Positions 1-13,000 of a DNA stretch of 64,000 nt are shown in pieces. Below the pieces are notes generated by a model, which worked only from the letters and a program-made list of their open reading frames with translations, was not told where the DNA came from and did no database searches. A program made the translations under genes and the position numbers. The stretch comes from Syngnathus acus (taxonomy: Eukaryota; Chordata; Actinopteri; Syngnathiformes; Syngnathidae): positions 3,345,342-3,409,341 of the forward strand of contig NC_051090.1 of NCBI RefSeq assembly GCF_901709675.1. Direction: 5' to 3'. Each line of letters begins with the position of its first letter. The stretch's first letter is position 1.

Positions 1-39
1 ACAAAAAAACCACGCTATTCCATTTCTCTTCATACTCAG

Positions 40-3000
40 AAGCAGATCGCGCAGACTATCAAGTTCGGCCAGAGGCCTCCTTCTCTGAGGAGAAGCGAAG
101 GAGATGAGGGAAGCTCCGATGAGGAGGAAGCTCCCCAGAGTCCTCTGAGGGTGACGGCCCAGGTTGAAATATCAGAGCCTGCAAAAGCGGAGCCAACGGT
201 AATCCTGAAAACACTCCAGCTTCATTCTCACCTGGGTGATGAAGTTCTTAATAAATGTATTTACCTTCTAGGTCCAAGCGGTCCCTCAAGCAAAATCACA
301 CGGCACCCCTGTGAAGTCCCCCAGGTCCAAAAGAGTTCTCCCGCCCGGCGGTACCATCGAGTCAGTCAACCTGGATGCCGTTCCGCAGTCAGCGTCCTTC
401 CTGGACAACACGGCCGCCAAGCATAAACTGTCCATCAAACCCAAGAATCAGAGGATTTCACGCAGGCATCGGCGGTTCACGCAGGTAAGGAATCCGAAAT
501 TCCAAGGCCCATCTCGTAATCCTCACAACCTATAAATACTTTTGGAAATCTACCCGACTTACTCTAGGACCTCCAGGAAGTTTCCATCCCTGGCGTGGTG
601 GAGGAAGACGCGGAAGTGGCAGGCGTCTCCACAGAGCGCCGACGCAAATCATCCACGGAAGAGTCCCTGGAAGCCCTCAAGAAGCACAGAGCAGAAGAGG
701 ACGCACTAGAAGCAAAGTGGAAGAGGGAGCTGGAGGAAGAGGAGAGACGGGAGCGAGCAGAGCAACTGAGGATCGAAGAAGAGCGTAAGCAGCGGGAGGA
801 GAAGGAAGAAGTAGAGAGGAGGCTCCGCGAGGAAGAGGAGAGAAGGAGGAGGAACGAAGAGAAGAAGCAACGAGAGGAGAAAGAACGCAAAGAGGAGGAG
901 GCGAAGAGAATAAGGGCGGAGCAAAGAAGGAAGGAGGAAGAGGAGGCGAGGAGGCAGTCGGAGCTGGAGGCTCAGCGACTACGTTTGGAGGAAGAGGAGA
1001 GCAAGAAGAGGAAGAAGGAAGCCGAGAAGGAGAAGCTACGGCAGATCCAAGAGAAGCGCAAACTGTCGGCAGAAGAAAAGGCGGACGGTGGCTCGGATCC
1101 TCAGGAGAGGAAGAGACGAGCCGAGGAGCTTCGCTGGAAGGAGATGGAGGAGCGCCAGCGGCCTTTCTCCTTCCAAGTTTCCTCTGGAGAAAAAGAAATC
1201 CTCTTCCCGAAGGTTAACCTGACGCCCGTTACGGCAACCTCCGCCATCCATGGAACCACTGTCCATCAAAGAGAGCGGACCAAGTCCTCCTCTGAAGTAC
1301 CGGACTCCCCCAACCGGCAGACTTCTCCTTATGTCCCTCACACCGCCATCTTGGTGACTGGCACGCAGCTGTGTGCCACAGCAGTCAATCTGGACCAGAT
1401 CAGGGACCCTGCCTGCAAGTCCCTCCTAGGTCTCGGCGAGGACCGGAAGTCCCAGGGAACGCCACCCGCCAAGACCAAGACGAAATCCCTCACCGAGTCC
1501 GTTGAGACGGACCCTGCCGGCGCAGCCGTGCTGGCTGAGTGGGCCACCATCAGGTCCAAGATATTCAAAGGTGTGGACGAGGGCAGCGAGTACCCAGACC
1601 CGAGCAGGAGCCAGCCCCAAGTCGAAGACCAGCACGAGTTTGCCCACACGCACCTGAGGAAGGCCACGTCCGCCAGCGCAAAGTTCTCCATCACGCCCGC
1701 CAAGAACAAATTTGGAGATTCAAAAAGGGATTCGGAATGTTCCACTTACAGCACGTCAGATGATAAAGCGGGAGAGGATGCCGCGTCGTCCGACGCGTCT
1801 GCTTCCGCCTCGCCGGCCGCAAGCCGGAAAACTCAGAACAGGACGAGTAAGACTGTCCGCATTGCAGAAAGAGCAGCGGACGAGTGCGTGTTTGCCAAAG
1901 ACCTCCCGTCGTTCCTCGTTCCCAGCTCCGGAGTCAAGGCTCGTGATCGTAGTGCCTCGGCGGAGCCCGAAAGCAGGGTGAAGGCCGAGGAACCGAGTCG
2001 GGACGGCGGGGACACGTCGTCGCCGTTTGGCATCAAGCTGAGGAGGACCAACTACTCACTCCGGTTCCACAGCGAGCAGTCCATGGAGAAACGGAAGAAG
2101 CGCTACAGCGCCGGAGACAGCTTTGACGGCGTCCCGTCACCCTTGACCCCCATCGATCTGGACTCCGACGCATCCCAGGTCTTCTCCGACCAATCCAGTC
2201 CGGAGTCGCCTCCGAGAGAAGCCAAGTACTCCCTCGCCTCAGCCTCCCCTGTGATCCCGAGGGCAGACTCGGGCAAATCCCCCAGCCCCACGCCGCGATA
2301 CGAAGAGGACCACGTGCCCTCCAAGTCGTTGCTCTATCGCAGAACCCACACCTCGCCCAAACCTGCCGAAGGAGTTCTAACCCCTCCTGCGTCGCCGCTG
2401 CTTAAAGTGAGCCACGGTGAGATGGAGGATTCGGCCGGCCGGAGTCCTCCCACGGCGGTCAGTCAGCTGCAGCGGGGCAACCAAGGCCATGGGGACGAAG
2501 AACCCAAGGAGAAGAGGTCTTTCTTCCAGTCCATCAACATTCCCTGGAGGGACAAAGTGGACAGGAAGACCGAGCTCATCAAAAAAGGTCAGTCACCTAA
2601 TCCACTAAGGTCCTGGACTTGTCTGTCCCAGATCCAAATTGTCTGTTTCCCTTCCCCTACAGAGAAACCGTCGCTTCAGAGCAGGCACTCCCTGGACAGC
2701 GCCAGAGTCCAGGAGAAGGAGACGGGCCCTCTGTGGATCACGCTGGCGTTGCAGAAGCAGAAAGGATTCCGGGAACAGCAGCAGAACCGCGAGGACCGGC
2801 GCAGCCAACGGGAAGCCAAGCTGGCCGAGAAGCAAGCCCGGGAACGAGACAGTGTGAGTTGAGTCCGAGTGTCGTTTGCGACCGCAACCAGGAGTCAGAG
2901 AGCAGAAAAACAACAAACTTCCAGATAGTTCCTGTTTTGTACTGAATGGTCATCTTTCCACACGCCGGTCTTCAGCTAGGCTTAGCGATGACAGTTAGCC

Positions 3001-3428
3001 CCACGGAGAGCCGAGGTGGAAGCGCCAGCGTCAGTATGAGCTCTAAAGCTCAGACGCCCGAAGAACCCAAGAGACCAGACAGCCTGCTGGGTCGCTTCGA
3101 AAAGCGAGAGCAACTGAAGAAAGCCAACACGCTGCCCAGCTCTGTCACCGGTAGGTTCTCGCACTCTGCACTGTTCTTGACAAGAAGTACCGATTCTTGC
3201 GTGGAATAAGAAAGACAACAAAAGTATTTTTAGTCTTGGATGACAAGTTTGTCTTTATTTTTGGCAGTGGAAATAGCCGACTCCACGCCGTCGCCCCCTG
3301 CTGTCAAGGAGGTGTCCAAACGCTTCCCGGCCGTGGACTCGCCGCAGGTGTCAACTGAGCCCGCCTGGCTGGCGCTGGCCAAGCGAAAGGCCAAAGCCTG
3401 GAGTGACTGTCCTCAGATCATCAAGTAA
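40..3428 (+). CDS. cracd: CRACD (KIAA1211-type) capping protein-inhibiting regulator of actin dynamics, 3' part
   Basis: This is the C-terminal ~972 residues of the gene; the 5' exons lie before the window. Visible coding exons are 40-198, 272-484, 568-2587, 2663-2853, 2976-3150 and 3268-3428, with consistent phases and stop TAA at 3426-3428. The second exon encodes a conserved CRACD segment (SASFLDNTAAKHKLSIKP). The large exon begins with a long charged Glu/Arg/Lys coiled coil (about 700-1170) followed by a Ser/Pro-rich disordered region. The last exon ends in the family's conserved tail (ALAKRKAKAWSDCPQIIK). In mammals CRACD binds capping protein and relieves its block on actin barbed ends. 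Placement next to aasdh, as on human 4q12, favours CRACD over its paralogue CRACDL. Gene identity is firm; the missing start makes the total length unknown. Confidence 0.9.
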
Positions 3429-3474
3429 CAAACCCCGCCATCAATCACCCCATACACCCTCTAACTCACTGTAT

Positions 3475-3714
3475 CAGCGGTCCCCAAACAACCAAGCTGT
3501 GGACCGATACCGCACCGTGGCGTATTTTTAAAAAAAAAAAAATGGATTCATCCTCAAAATTAGAAAATACTTTTTTTTTTTAAATTAAAACAGCTTTGCA
3601 TCTTCCTGACACAGTCATAAAAAAGCTACTAAAATAAAACAATTATAATGACTAAAACATTGCTTCTGGTCCACGGCACTAAAAAAAAAAAAAAAAAAAA
3701 GTTGGGGGCCGCTG
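3475..3714. mobile_element. hAT-like MITE (CAGCGGTCCCCAA ends)
   Basis: A 240-base element is bounded by near-perfect 13-base terminal inverted repeats: CAGCGGTCCCCAA at 3475-3487 and its complement with one mismatch at 3702-3714. The interior is A/T-rich with no coding capacity. The 'ggtccccaa' type of end resembles non-autonomous hAT elements. A clean 8-base target duplication is not obvious; the flanks share only CACT. The same type of end recurs at 50468. Confidence 0.6.
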
Positions 3715-4073
3715 CACTCACTCTGCAACACACACACACCAGCTCTGCATGGAGAGACCACACGACTGCACAATGACTCCCATGACACTTGGCTGCATTC
3801 AAATATGATATGAAAAGGTTGCAAGCATGCAGCTCATACACAGATAACACATTTCGATCGCTTTTGTGGCCAATCACCGGGATTGTAAATACTCAGCAGC
3901 CTCCGGTGAAGCTCGTCAAGATGGGAAAAAGTCACGAAGGGTCTCGCAAAGGGCTAGCAGGGCTATTTCCACTGTGTTTGTGACGGAACGGAAGGGGGGG
4001 TGGGGGGTCGTGGGGGGTTCACCCGCCCACGCTCGGCTTCCGGTCACTTCCTGCTTGCTGTACAATGTAGATC

Positions 4074-4200
4074 GGGGGTAGGCAAAGGACGGTGTACATT
4101 TTTTTTTAAATTCATTTACAAATGGGCTGGTTACAAAATGTAGCTGTCCATTTTAAAAATGAAACGTGGCCCTTGAGTACAAAGGTTTGCCTACTTCTGA
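4074..4200. mobile_element. Short hAT-like MITE with intact 8-base target duplication
   Basis: A 127-base insertion has inverted ends (GGGGTAGGCAAA on the left, TTTGCCTACTTC on the right). It is flanked by a perfect 8-base direct repeat TGTAGATC at 4066-4073 and 4201-4208, the duplication size of hAT transposition. It sits in the cracd 3'UTR. The intact duplication suggests a fairly recent insertion. Confidence 0.75.
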
Positions 4201-4640
4201 TGTAGATCCTGTTTGTTGGCCATCATCATCTTCATCACTTCCTCGGTCAATGTTCTTCCTGCCGTAACCATGTGCAACATATGTACTGTATGTAAGACAG
4301 AGCCTTCTGTTTCTAACCTTGCTGGTGTACGCAATGTTATGTGTAACAAAAAAAAAAAAAAAAGTTTGGTATTATTTGCACTTTTGGCAGGGGTGGGGTC
4401 TCCCCCAAAAAAAAAACATGAAGGGAATTGTTCAATGAAAAAAAAAAAATGTTATGAAGAATTTAAATAAAGAGGTCTGAACTGATTGGCTGCTTGTTGA
4501 TGCTACTTTGACAATGTTGCTAATCGGAAGACCTTTTTATGGACAAGCGATTAAAAAAATAAACTTTTCATCATTTTTATATATTTATATATTAACAGAC
4601 AATCCCCCATTTATTTCAAAACATAGCACATGAGTTGTGG

Positions 4641-7600
4641 CTAAATGTTTATTTGTAAACAATACACGTAATCATTTCGACACCCGACCACCAGGGAACG
4701 TCCGCGCACCACCGGGGAGGAGAAAAGTTCCCCGGGAAGCGTCCGCGAGCACAGCGCGCGTCCGTCCCGAGCGTCCAGGATGTAGACGGTACCGTCGGTG
4801 GAGGCCACGCCCACCAGCTCCCCTCGCTTCCCACCGTCAAAGACGCAGGGGCTGGCGAAAACTTTACTCTCCGTCCGGAAAGTCCAAAGCAAGGAGCCGT
4901 CGGCGGTGTTCAAGCAGTAGAGGCAGCTGTCGTGTGAGCCGCAAAGGAGCCTCTTGAGGTCGGAGGTGACGCACGGTGACGAGAAGACGGCGGCGTCTGT
5001 CCGGAACTGCCAAATCTGATGGGACAACGGCAAAGCTCCAATTTACTGCCACACAAATTTCAATTAAATGTCAATTGCAAGTTTTCTCACCAATGTGCCA
5101 TTGTAGCTGAAGCAGAGGATGTTTCCGTCCACTGAGCCGATCGCCACACGGCCGCCGGCGCCGCCACACTTTGGCGACGAGAAGAAGGGGACCTTCCTGT
5201 TGTGCGACCACAGGACGTCGCCGTTGTCCTGACACCACAAAAAAGTGTCATATTTTGTTGACTATGCCATGCCCAGATGGGGCCGTTTAAAAAAAAAAAA
5301 AACTTACTGGGTGTAAACACAGCAGCTTGCCACCTAGCGTGGCCACGTACAGTTGGCGGCGGGTGACGTCCAGATACGGCGAGGAGAAGACGGCCCCGCC
5401 CTCGCAGTGATGCCTCCAAATGCAACGCTGAGCCTGAAACAAAAATGGATACACTGGCACCTTGAGGTCTTGCTGTTCCGACCCATTGCTTACATTTAAC
5501 TTGTTACCCATCCTTTGGTGACTAGAGTCCAACACACCTGGAGGTCTAAGGCGTACACAAAGCCATCGTGCGAGCCCACCATCATCCGGCCCGAGACGGT
5601 GTCCACGGCAGGTCGGCTCTTCACGGCGTCGCCCGTCTCAAAGACCCAACACGTCTCCCCGGAGTCGGTGCTCAGCACGTACACGCCGGCGTCGTAGCAA
5701 CCTGAAGCACGCCAACACGTCATGACGGCATTTGTCCAGGAGCGGCGGTGAAAAGGATGAAAACCGACCTACGACCACGTAGCGTCCACACGGGGACACG
5801 GCGGCCGACGCCTCGATTCGTCCCCCGAGGACTCGCTCCCACAGCAGGCGTCCGCTGTCCAGGTCCAGAGCCTGCAGCCTGTGCGAGTGCGAGCCGATGA
5901 ACACGCTGGTTCCGTTGCCGTCTTCCCGGACCAGAAGCACCGGGGAGGCGTCCACGCATCTTCCCGTGTCCGAAGACCAGTGCTCGCTGAGGTCTTCCCT
6001 CTCTGTCACCTCACCCTCTCGTTTCAAGACCTTTACAGGCCGCCTCGCTTCACCATCCCCAGAAGGTGCTTCCGCCTCGACACGCTCTCTTTTCCCCGGA
6101 GCAAGGAGGAGACGCAGGACGTCAGCAAAGGTCCCGTCGAGGATCGCCTCCAAAAGCTGAGGCGAGCTCACTCCGGTGGAAGCCAGAACGTCCTCGCAGA
6201 GTCGAAGCGCCTTTAGGGAGTCTCCGCCGCCAAATAGGAAACGGGAGCCCTCGTCCAAAGCGGCGTTCCCGTCGAGACCGAGGGCGGTCTGTTGACAGGT
6301 CAGAAGGAATTTGAATTTTAATATTTCAAATGTTATGTTTGGCATGAAACTGAGTCCAAAGTGGCATTGAAGGCATCATCAATATGTTGAAGGAATACTA
6401 TGCTTTTTATCTTTAGTTCATTAATAGTTAAAAGGAGCCAGTCAGATTTGTGTTGAGTTCATTTGTCCGCCACTAGATGGCAGTAGCAGTCCATGTTGAC
6501 TATTGGTGATCGTATTTTTCTAATTAAGATCAAATTAATTGGAACATGATGTAATATATGAATCACTGCCTATTTTGTTCATTTGTAAACTCAAACTTTT
6601 ACTTCTAAGTAATTATTACTAAATTGTTGTATATAAGTTTTATACTCAAATGTCCACTCAACTATAAATTCTGTTGGTGGAAACATTTTTCATACCTGCC
6701 ATAAGGTTTGCAGAGTTTTCTTGAGTTCGGCGACATCTTTATGGGACTGACTGACATCCAAGCGTTGCCTCTCGTATATTTTCACCAATGCTCGCATATC
6801 TGTTTTTCCTGCACACAAGAGGCTATGGAACATTCCAGCCAAGCTTAATAAATCAATTTTTGGTCGATACTCACCGTGAGGGGTCAGAGGTAAGGCCTGG
6901 ACGCACACCAGCGTGTCAGGAATAGCATAGGAGGGGAGCAACGGGGTCAGCTGATTGAGGAGGTCCCTGCTCAGGTCCTCGGAGGACGGGGACCCGTCTT
7001 CCTGGGAACCCTCGAGGGCGGTGCTGACGACGAAGGCGAGCAGTCGGCCGCTTTCGTGCAGACACGCGGCGCAGGACTCCACCTCAGGTAGACTCGACAG
7101 CAGCTGAAATGAAAGTAATTGAATCTATCAACAATTCATGATTAATATTTAATATTACTCATCAATCAATCAAAACACTTGACAATTAACAAAAACATCA
7201 ATCTTAATTCAATCCAAATGACAAAATAATGTATATTATACTGTGAAATTGTAATTATTTACAATAATTTGATTCTATTATTGTGAGCATTATAAATTAA
7301 ATTATCTTATTAAAAAAAAGAAAAAAAGCTTACTTGTTGCAGGTGGTCCAGGTTGACGCGTTTGCCGTGGCGCTTGATGCTTCTGTCCTTTCGTCCGCGG
7401 TAGTACATGTGTCCCCCTCTCACATCCACCCAGTCTCCCGTGGCCCTCATCGTCCCGGGCACTGCCGAGTCCTCGTGGTCCAGGAGGCAGACCCGCTGGT
7501 CACCGCCTGCCTCCACCGAGCATTAATAACTTAAGTTCTGAGACCCCTTGGCTAGTTTTATCAAGCTTTGACGGATGGCACTCACCTATGAAGACCTCTC

Positions 7601-9002
7601 CTTCGCCTTCTGTCACCACGCCGCCATCTTGGCCCCTCACCTCCACCCTGGTGCCCATCAAAGGGCTCCCAAGAGGCACGGCGGAGGAAGCCGAGTCCTC
7701 GGGCCGCCGGAGCAGCGGGATTTCGTAGCAGGTGGCCCAGCAAGACACCTCGGTGATGCCGTACACATTGAACACTGCCGTGGTATTGTCTTTGTGACGC
7801 CAGGAGTTCAGCGCCGATATCGACGGGCATGCCTCGCCGCCCAGGGCCAGCACGCGCAGCGGCGAGCCGCGAGACAGCGCCTCCTGTCGGAGGAGTCGCG
7901 GACCGAAACGACACAGCAGGGTGGGTGTGACCTGTGGAAAAGAAACATGAGTGGTATGATAGTCCGTTTCTTATTTTCTAGTTCATTATGGAATAAAAGA
8001 TGGAAGGCAAAAAGAAAATGTCAAAATGCCAATGACCTGCATGAGCGTCGTCTCGTGACGGCGGAAGAGAAGCCGGCAAAGCCGCTTGGGAATTTTCTTG
8101 AGCACGGCCGGAACGACGAGGAGCCGAGCCCCGGATGACAAGGCCAGGAAAATGTCGACCACTGACGGGTCAAAGGTCAGCGGCGACGCCAGGAAGACCA
8201 CGTCGACACAGCTCACCGAAAACAAACGTCTGACAAAGGAAAAGGTTGACTGAGATCAACTGTGGACCAAAGTTGGAAGAAATATAACATCTTGTTCCTG
8301 ACCTCAGGTGTAAAATGTTGGGAATTATGCAGTTGTGTGGCACCCGCACAATCTTGGGCAAGCCCGTCGTTCCAGATGTGTGCAACACGTACGCCAAACC
8401 ACCTCCAACTGCTTCGGGGAGGGATGACGGCGGTTCAGTTGTTTCTTGCACGGCGTCCATTGGTGGCTGCACCCGAACCACAGTGAGTTTGAACTTCGGC
8501 CACACCGCGTGTATTTCTACGCTCATGTGCTGGGTGAAGGCTGCCTGGAATCTCTTCAGGAGGTCGCTCTTCACAGCACAGAATCTGAGGTGACACTTGC
8601 TCATGACCCGAGAGGAGACAAGTCCTGGAGCTCCTGGATCAAGCGGCACATAGGCAGCGGGTGTCTGCAGGATCCTGCACCCCCAAAATGTAGGACATAA
8701 ACATTGCATTCTTTGGTTATGTTAAAACATGTTTAATGAGCTCACCCAATGATCCACACCGGTATAAAGAGATCATCGCTACAGTAGAGTCCAATTACGC
8801 CGTTGTTATGCCCACAGTGTTGTTGCAGAAGGCGGCAGAGTTCGCTGGAAAGCTCCGCTAGGTCCTTGTAGAGCAATGACACCGGACCGTCCGACGAGGA
8901 CCCGCCGTCAAAAGTCACCGCTACCCGCTCGGAATGATCCGAAGCGGCGGTGGCTACGAGCCCCTGCAGAGTTACGCAAGTCTCCATGTTACCGCTCCCC
9001 AC
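4641..9002 (-). CDS. aasdh: AASDH / ACSF4: adenylation, carrier and beta-propeller protein
   Basis: Twelve coding exons on the minus strand: 9002-8746, 8674-8303, 8229-8037, 7931-7586, 7506-7334, 7103-6875, 6808-6696, 6288-5769, 5701-5538, 5433-5308, 5228-5091 and 5015-4641. The product is about 1001 residues from the Met at 9002, or 996 from the Met at 8987, which lies closer to the mammalian start (METCVTLQ). Order of domains: an AMP-forming adenylation domain with core motif YVLHTSGTTGLPKIVRVPH (exon 2), VYGITEVSCW, RATGDWV and the IKRHGKR lysine loop; a phosphopantetheine carrier motif FGGGDSLKAL with the acceptor Ser (exon 8); then a PQQ/WD-like beta-propeller with repeated FSSP and IGSHSH/CGSHDS blades. 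Mammalian AASDH is described as a beta-alanine-activating enzyme; despite the name it is not an aldehyde dehydrogenase. A minus-strand AATAAA lies at 4610-4615, just after the stop. Confidence 0.92.
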
Positions 9003-9071
9003 AACAAAATATTCAATTTTCGTGTTTATTTAATATCGGACATGATTCAGGACTGAAGATTGTTTGGATCC

Positions 9072-9148
9072 ACCGGCGTGATAACATTGTCGCTTTTTGA
9101 TGACGTAGCACGACCGGCGCGATAACGTTGTCGCTTTTTGATGACGTA
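9072..9148. promoter_or_regulatory. aasdh upstream 36-base direct repeat with CRE/ATF-like cores
   Basis: Two 36-base copies (9072-9107 and 9113-9148) differ at only two positions. Both end in TTTTTGATGACGTA, which contains a CRE/ATF-like TGACGT core. They lie 70-150 bases upstream of the aasdh start and are candidate promoter elements. The duplication is seen directly; factor binding is inferred. Confidence 0.5.
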
Positions 9149-10048
9149 CCAACGCAGCTGAAAAAAACAAACATGCGTTCAAGTCCTATAATGCGATAGT
9201 TTATGCTATGACATGACAAATTTTGAAATAATTACACACATAAAATATCAACTTTTATTAGCGTCTGACACGCCTCTCTGTTTGTCTCCGAAGTGTGTTG
9301 TCAAGTACAGCATGTTTTGAAGTTTCGAGGATTCCAGTCAGGTGCACGGCTTGCCGGAGGAATCCTTTACTTGGTAAGCATTCTTTCTAGAACATTCAGA
9401 CTACCGAGAATTGCTTTAAATGTTTAAATGCTGACTTACTATATTATATATATTATTATAAAACAGAAGACGTTGCCGTCTAAAATGTTGCCGTTGTAAA
9501 GGTGTTCAGTTAGCGTAGCTTCAATTTGCACTTTACGTGAAAAATATGTTTTATCATTTGTGAATTACCGAAGAGGATTAGGGCCAGTGAAGAAAAAAAA
9601 CGTGACAGTATTCTGACTTTTTTCTCTCAGAATTCTGACTTTAAAGTGAGAATTCCCATTTTAAAGTCAGAATTCTGCTACTGTTAAAGTTAGTTTAAAA
9701 AAAACAGGACTAAAACAAATGGGTGAATTCGGTCAGTTTATTTGATGTGTGGGAAAACAGAATATTAACGCATTGTAATCAGGACCACAGGGACATTTTA
9801 CACATTGCCTCATTTTAGTACAAAACTCAAATGACCTTAAAGGAAAATCTTTGGTTGCTTGTTTCTGCTTTTTTTTTTTTATGACCTAACAAATATGGTT
9901 GAATAAAATTGGGCACATTCTAATGGTATATTTACATAACTCAGATAAACAACAACCAGAACAGAAGCAGTAGAGGCACTCGAGTGTAGTAAGAAGGACA
10001 AAGTTTTCATCTCAAGATTGAGTGTAACATTTAAACTGACTTGGCAGT
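9149..10048. other. Intergenic: upstream of aasdh and ppat 3' flank
   Basis: No coding exon was found here. It holds the distal aasdh promoter, a simple inverted-repeat patch of AGAATTCTGACTT-type words at 9626-9680, and the ppat 3'UTR on the minus strand. A minus-strand AATAAA (TTTATT at 9737-9742) lies about 300 bases beyond the ppat stop. Confidence 0.5.
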
Positions 10049-13000
10049 CTACCATTCCAGCTCGACTGGGTACTTTCCAGTCAGACATGCGGTGCAGTGC
10101 CCCACTCTGCTGCCGGACTTGTATGTTGAGTCGATCATTTTGTCCCCTTGCAGGGAGGTGATTCCCTTCTGGACGGCCGTCACGAGCCCTTCTACGGTCA
10201 AGTACTGCACGCTGTCGGCGCCTGAATGCAACACGGCAAAAGTTAACGTAAGTCAAACGCTGACTCGGCACGTCCGCTTACCGATGTATCCGGCGATGTC
10301 CTGGAACTCTGGCCTGTTGGCGATAAGTTCCTCTTTTGTGGGAATGTTGATTCCCATGTAACAGGGGAACTTGATAGGAGGCGAAGCCACTCTGATGTGG
10401 ACCTGTCAGAAAGGTGCGGCTCAATCCACATGGTCAAATTGGTAATTCCAGCTAAAATTTCCAGGAATAAAATGTGCTTTGGATTAATGATTCCTAACCA
10501 CTGTGCAGAGGCAAATTAGTGACTTGTGAGAGATCACGAGGCAAACCGAAGGAAAATAGAAGTTAGAGTAGTGTGTGCTTTGGCCATCAGGGGGCAGTAT
10601 AATACAGTTTCACAACTAACTTGTTAGTAATAATATATACAGTGGAACCTTGATTTAATGGAATAAATGGCAGGTTGGATTGTGTCAAACCTGTGTGGCG
10701 CCCGCCTCCTTCAGTAGTTTAATGATGGGCGAGATGGTGTTGCCCCTGACGATGGAGTCGTCGACCAGCACAACCCGCTTGCCCGCAAAGTTGTCCGTCA
10801 GGGCGCCAAATTTCTTGGCCACGCCCAACTGCCTCAGGCGGGTGTTGGGCTGGATGAAGGTTCTCCCGACGTAGCGGTTCTTGCACAGAACTTCGATGTA
10901 GGGCAGGCCGGACTGTGGGAACATTCTAGTTGAGAACCGAGGGGGACATGTTCCGCATGTTTGGATTCTGGCGGACCTGCTGGGCGTAACCCAGTGCGGC
11001 GGGGGTCGCAGACTCTGGTACGGTGCTGACCACGTCCGCGTCCGTCGGGGCCTCAATGGCCAGCTGTCTGCCGCAGCGCTGTCTTACAGTATACACCATC
11101 TGTCCTGTTGCACAAACGGTTGACATACATTTTGGAGGATGTGGAATGATAATTGGAGACTCCACAGTAAAGCAAAAAAGGTACAAAAGGCAAGCGCAGT
11201 GTACACACTAACCTTCAAAAATGGAGTCAGGTCTGGCAAAGTAAACATATTCGAATATGCAGAAAGCCGGCAGGTCCCCCTCGCGACGAGGCACCACGCT
11301 CAAAGTCTTGACTCCGTGTCGGGATATCTGGACTATCTCTCCCGGGAGAACCTCTTTGTAGTACCTGAGTGGCAAGAGAGAGAGCGGTCAGAAGATGGGA
11401 TACGTGCCAAGTTCAAGTCGGTATGGACCTACTTGGCGCCGATGGACTGGAAGCTGCAGGACTCCGAGGACACGACCCAGCCCTCCGTGTCTGCCTCGCC
11501 GCCACCTGAACAGGCCCGTGAAGATAATCATCGGAAGCTTTAAAAAAAAAACAAAAAACACCTTCTCCTCCTGCTTGACTACCTGAGTTGTGTAATTTGG
11601 AGACGGGCACCACGCGTCCGATGCAGAGGGGTCGGTTCCCATAGGGGTCCCGCACGGCGTAAATGACGTCTTTGAACATCACCAACAACGAGTACGACGT
11701 GGGCGTCGCCGTCATGAGGTTTTTAATCCTAGAAACTCATCGGAAGACAATTTGATGGCTGGCAGCATGAGCGGCAAAATGGTCGTACAAGGACACAAAC
11801 CTGGCCACCCAGTCGGGTGCGTCCACCTCCTCCTGAGGCGGAGTTAAAGCCAGCAGCTGGGTGATGAGCTCGCTGTCCGAGCTGGTGGACAAACCCACGC
11901 CGTGACGCATCACCTGCACGCGAGCACAATCGATTCAGTACGCTGAAACGAAGGCACCGATCGAAATGGCGGACGGCTGACCTTTTTACGCAGGGCGAGC
12001 GCGTTGACCAGCTCTCCGTTGTGCGCCACCGCTATCTGCCCGTGCAGCGTGTCCACCACAAAGGGCTGGCAGTTCTGCAGCTCCGACATGCCGGTGGTGG
12101 AGTAACGCGTGTGACAGATGCCCAGGTTGCCGTAACGCAGCTTGACGAGAGCCTCGGAGGGGAAAGCCGTGCTCACCAAGCCCATGCCCTGATGAAAAAA
12201 AGAAATCGCATGTGGTCAAGAAGCGGAGATGTCATTTGTGAGGGGATCCGGGTTCACCTTCAGGGTCGTGTACGTCGGTGGACTGGCGCCATCGCTTGTG
12301 ACGACCCCGGCGCTTTCCTGACCTCTGTGGAGGAACAATCACAAAGGTCAATGGAGGAAAAACAACAGTAGTGAAGACTGTATTCCAGTCATCATGCCCC
12401 TGATTTTTTGCAGGATTAAACATGCACCAGCCAATCCAAGGGCAGATGATCTGTCAAGCCTGCAGGCAAACCAGACAGGTTTCACAGAGCGGCAAGGGAA
12501 ATCTTAAGGTTTTTGTTTTTTTTCAGGGGCGGTGACATCTTCAAGGGATTTTGTTGCCTCGCTGCAGTTGCAGTCTATTTACCAAGCTGCTTCTCAGATT
12601 ACACTCAGGGCCCTCCCCCTCGACACATAGCTTAAGCCAGTGGTGAGGCCGCTTTCCTGCGCGGGGGCGTTGCTTTCAGGCTTAACCGCCTGGTTGCCTA
12701 GGGAACTGAGCAGCAGAGCCAGATGGGTCGAGGGGGGGTGGGGAAAGCGTTTCCACGTCAGCTCTGAGCAGACAGTGCGGGGGAGGGGTGGGGGGGCGCG
12801 AACTGGCTCTGGCGTGGGGGAGGGACGAGGCGGCGGCTCAGCACCAGGCTCAGAGCAGAGTCACATTTGAGCTGGTGGCGGAGCGTCTGAGGAGGCTCAG
12901 CGTCGAACGTGGCTGGGAGGACGGCCTGGGCCTTGAAAGCAACAAGAGGCCTCAGACGGACACAACAATGGAGGAAGTGGGGGAACAGCAGAGAGGCATC

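Larger units (their letters stand above)
3429..4471 (+). other. cracd 3'UTR
   Basis: This is non-coding sequence after the cracd stop. An AATAAA signal at 4466-4471 is the best candidate for the poly(A) site. The region holds two MITE-like insertions (3475-3714 and 4074-4200) and several A/T homopolymer runs. aasdh converges tail to tail from the other strand, leaving only about 140 bases between the two probable poly(A) signals. Confidence 0.6.

Noticed and set aside
564-924. Minus-strand Ser/Leu-rich open frames opposite the cracd coiled coil
   Set aside because: Shadows of the GAG/AAG-rich coding exon on the plus strand.
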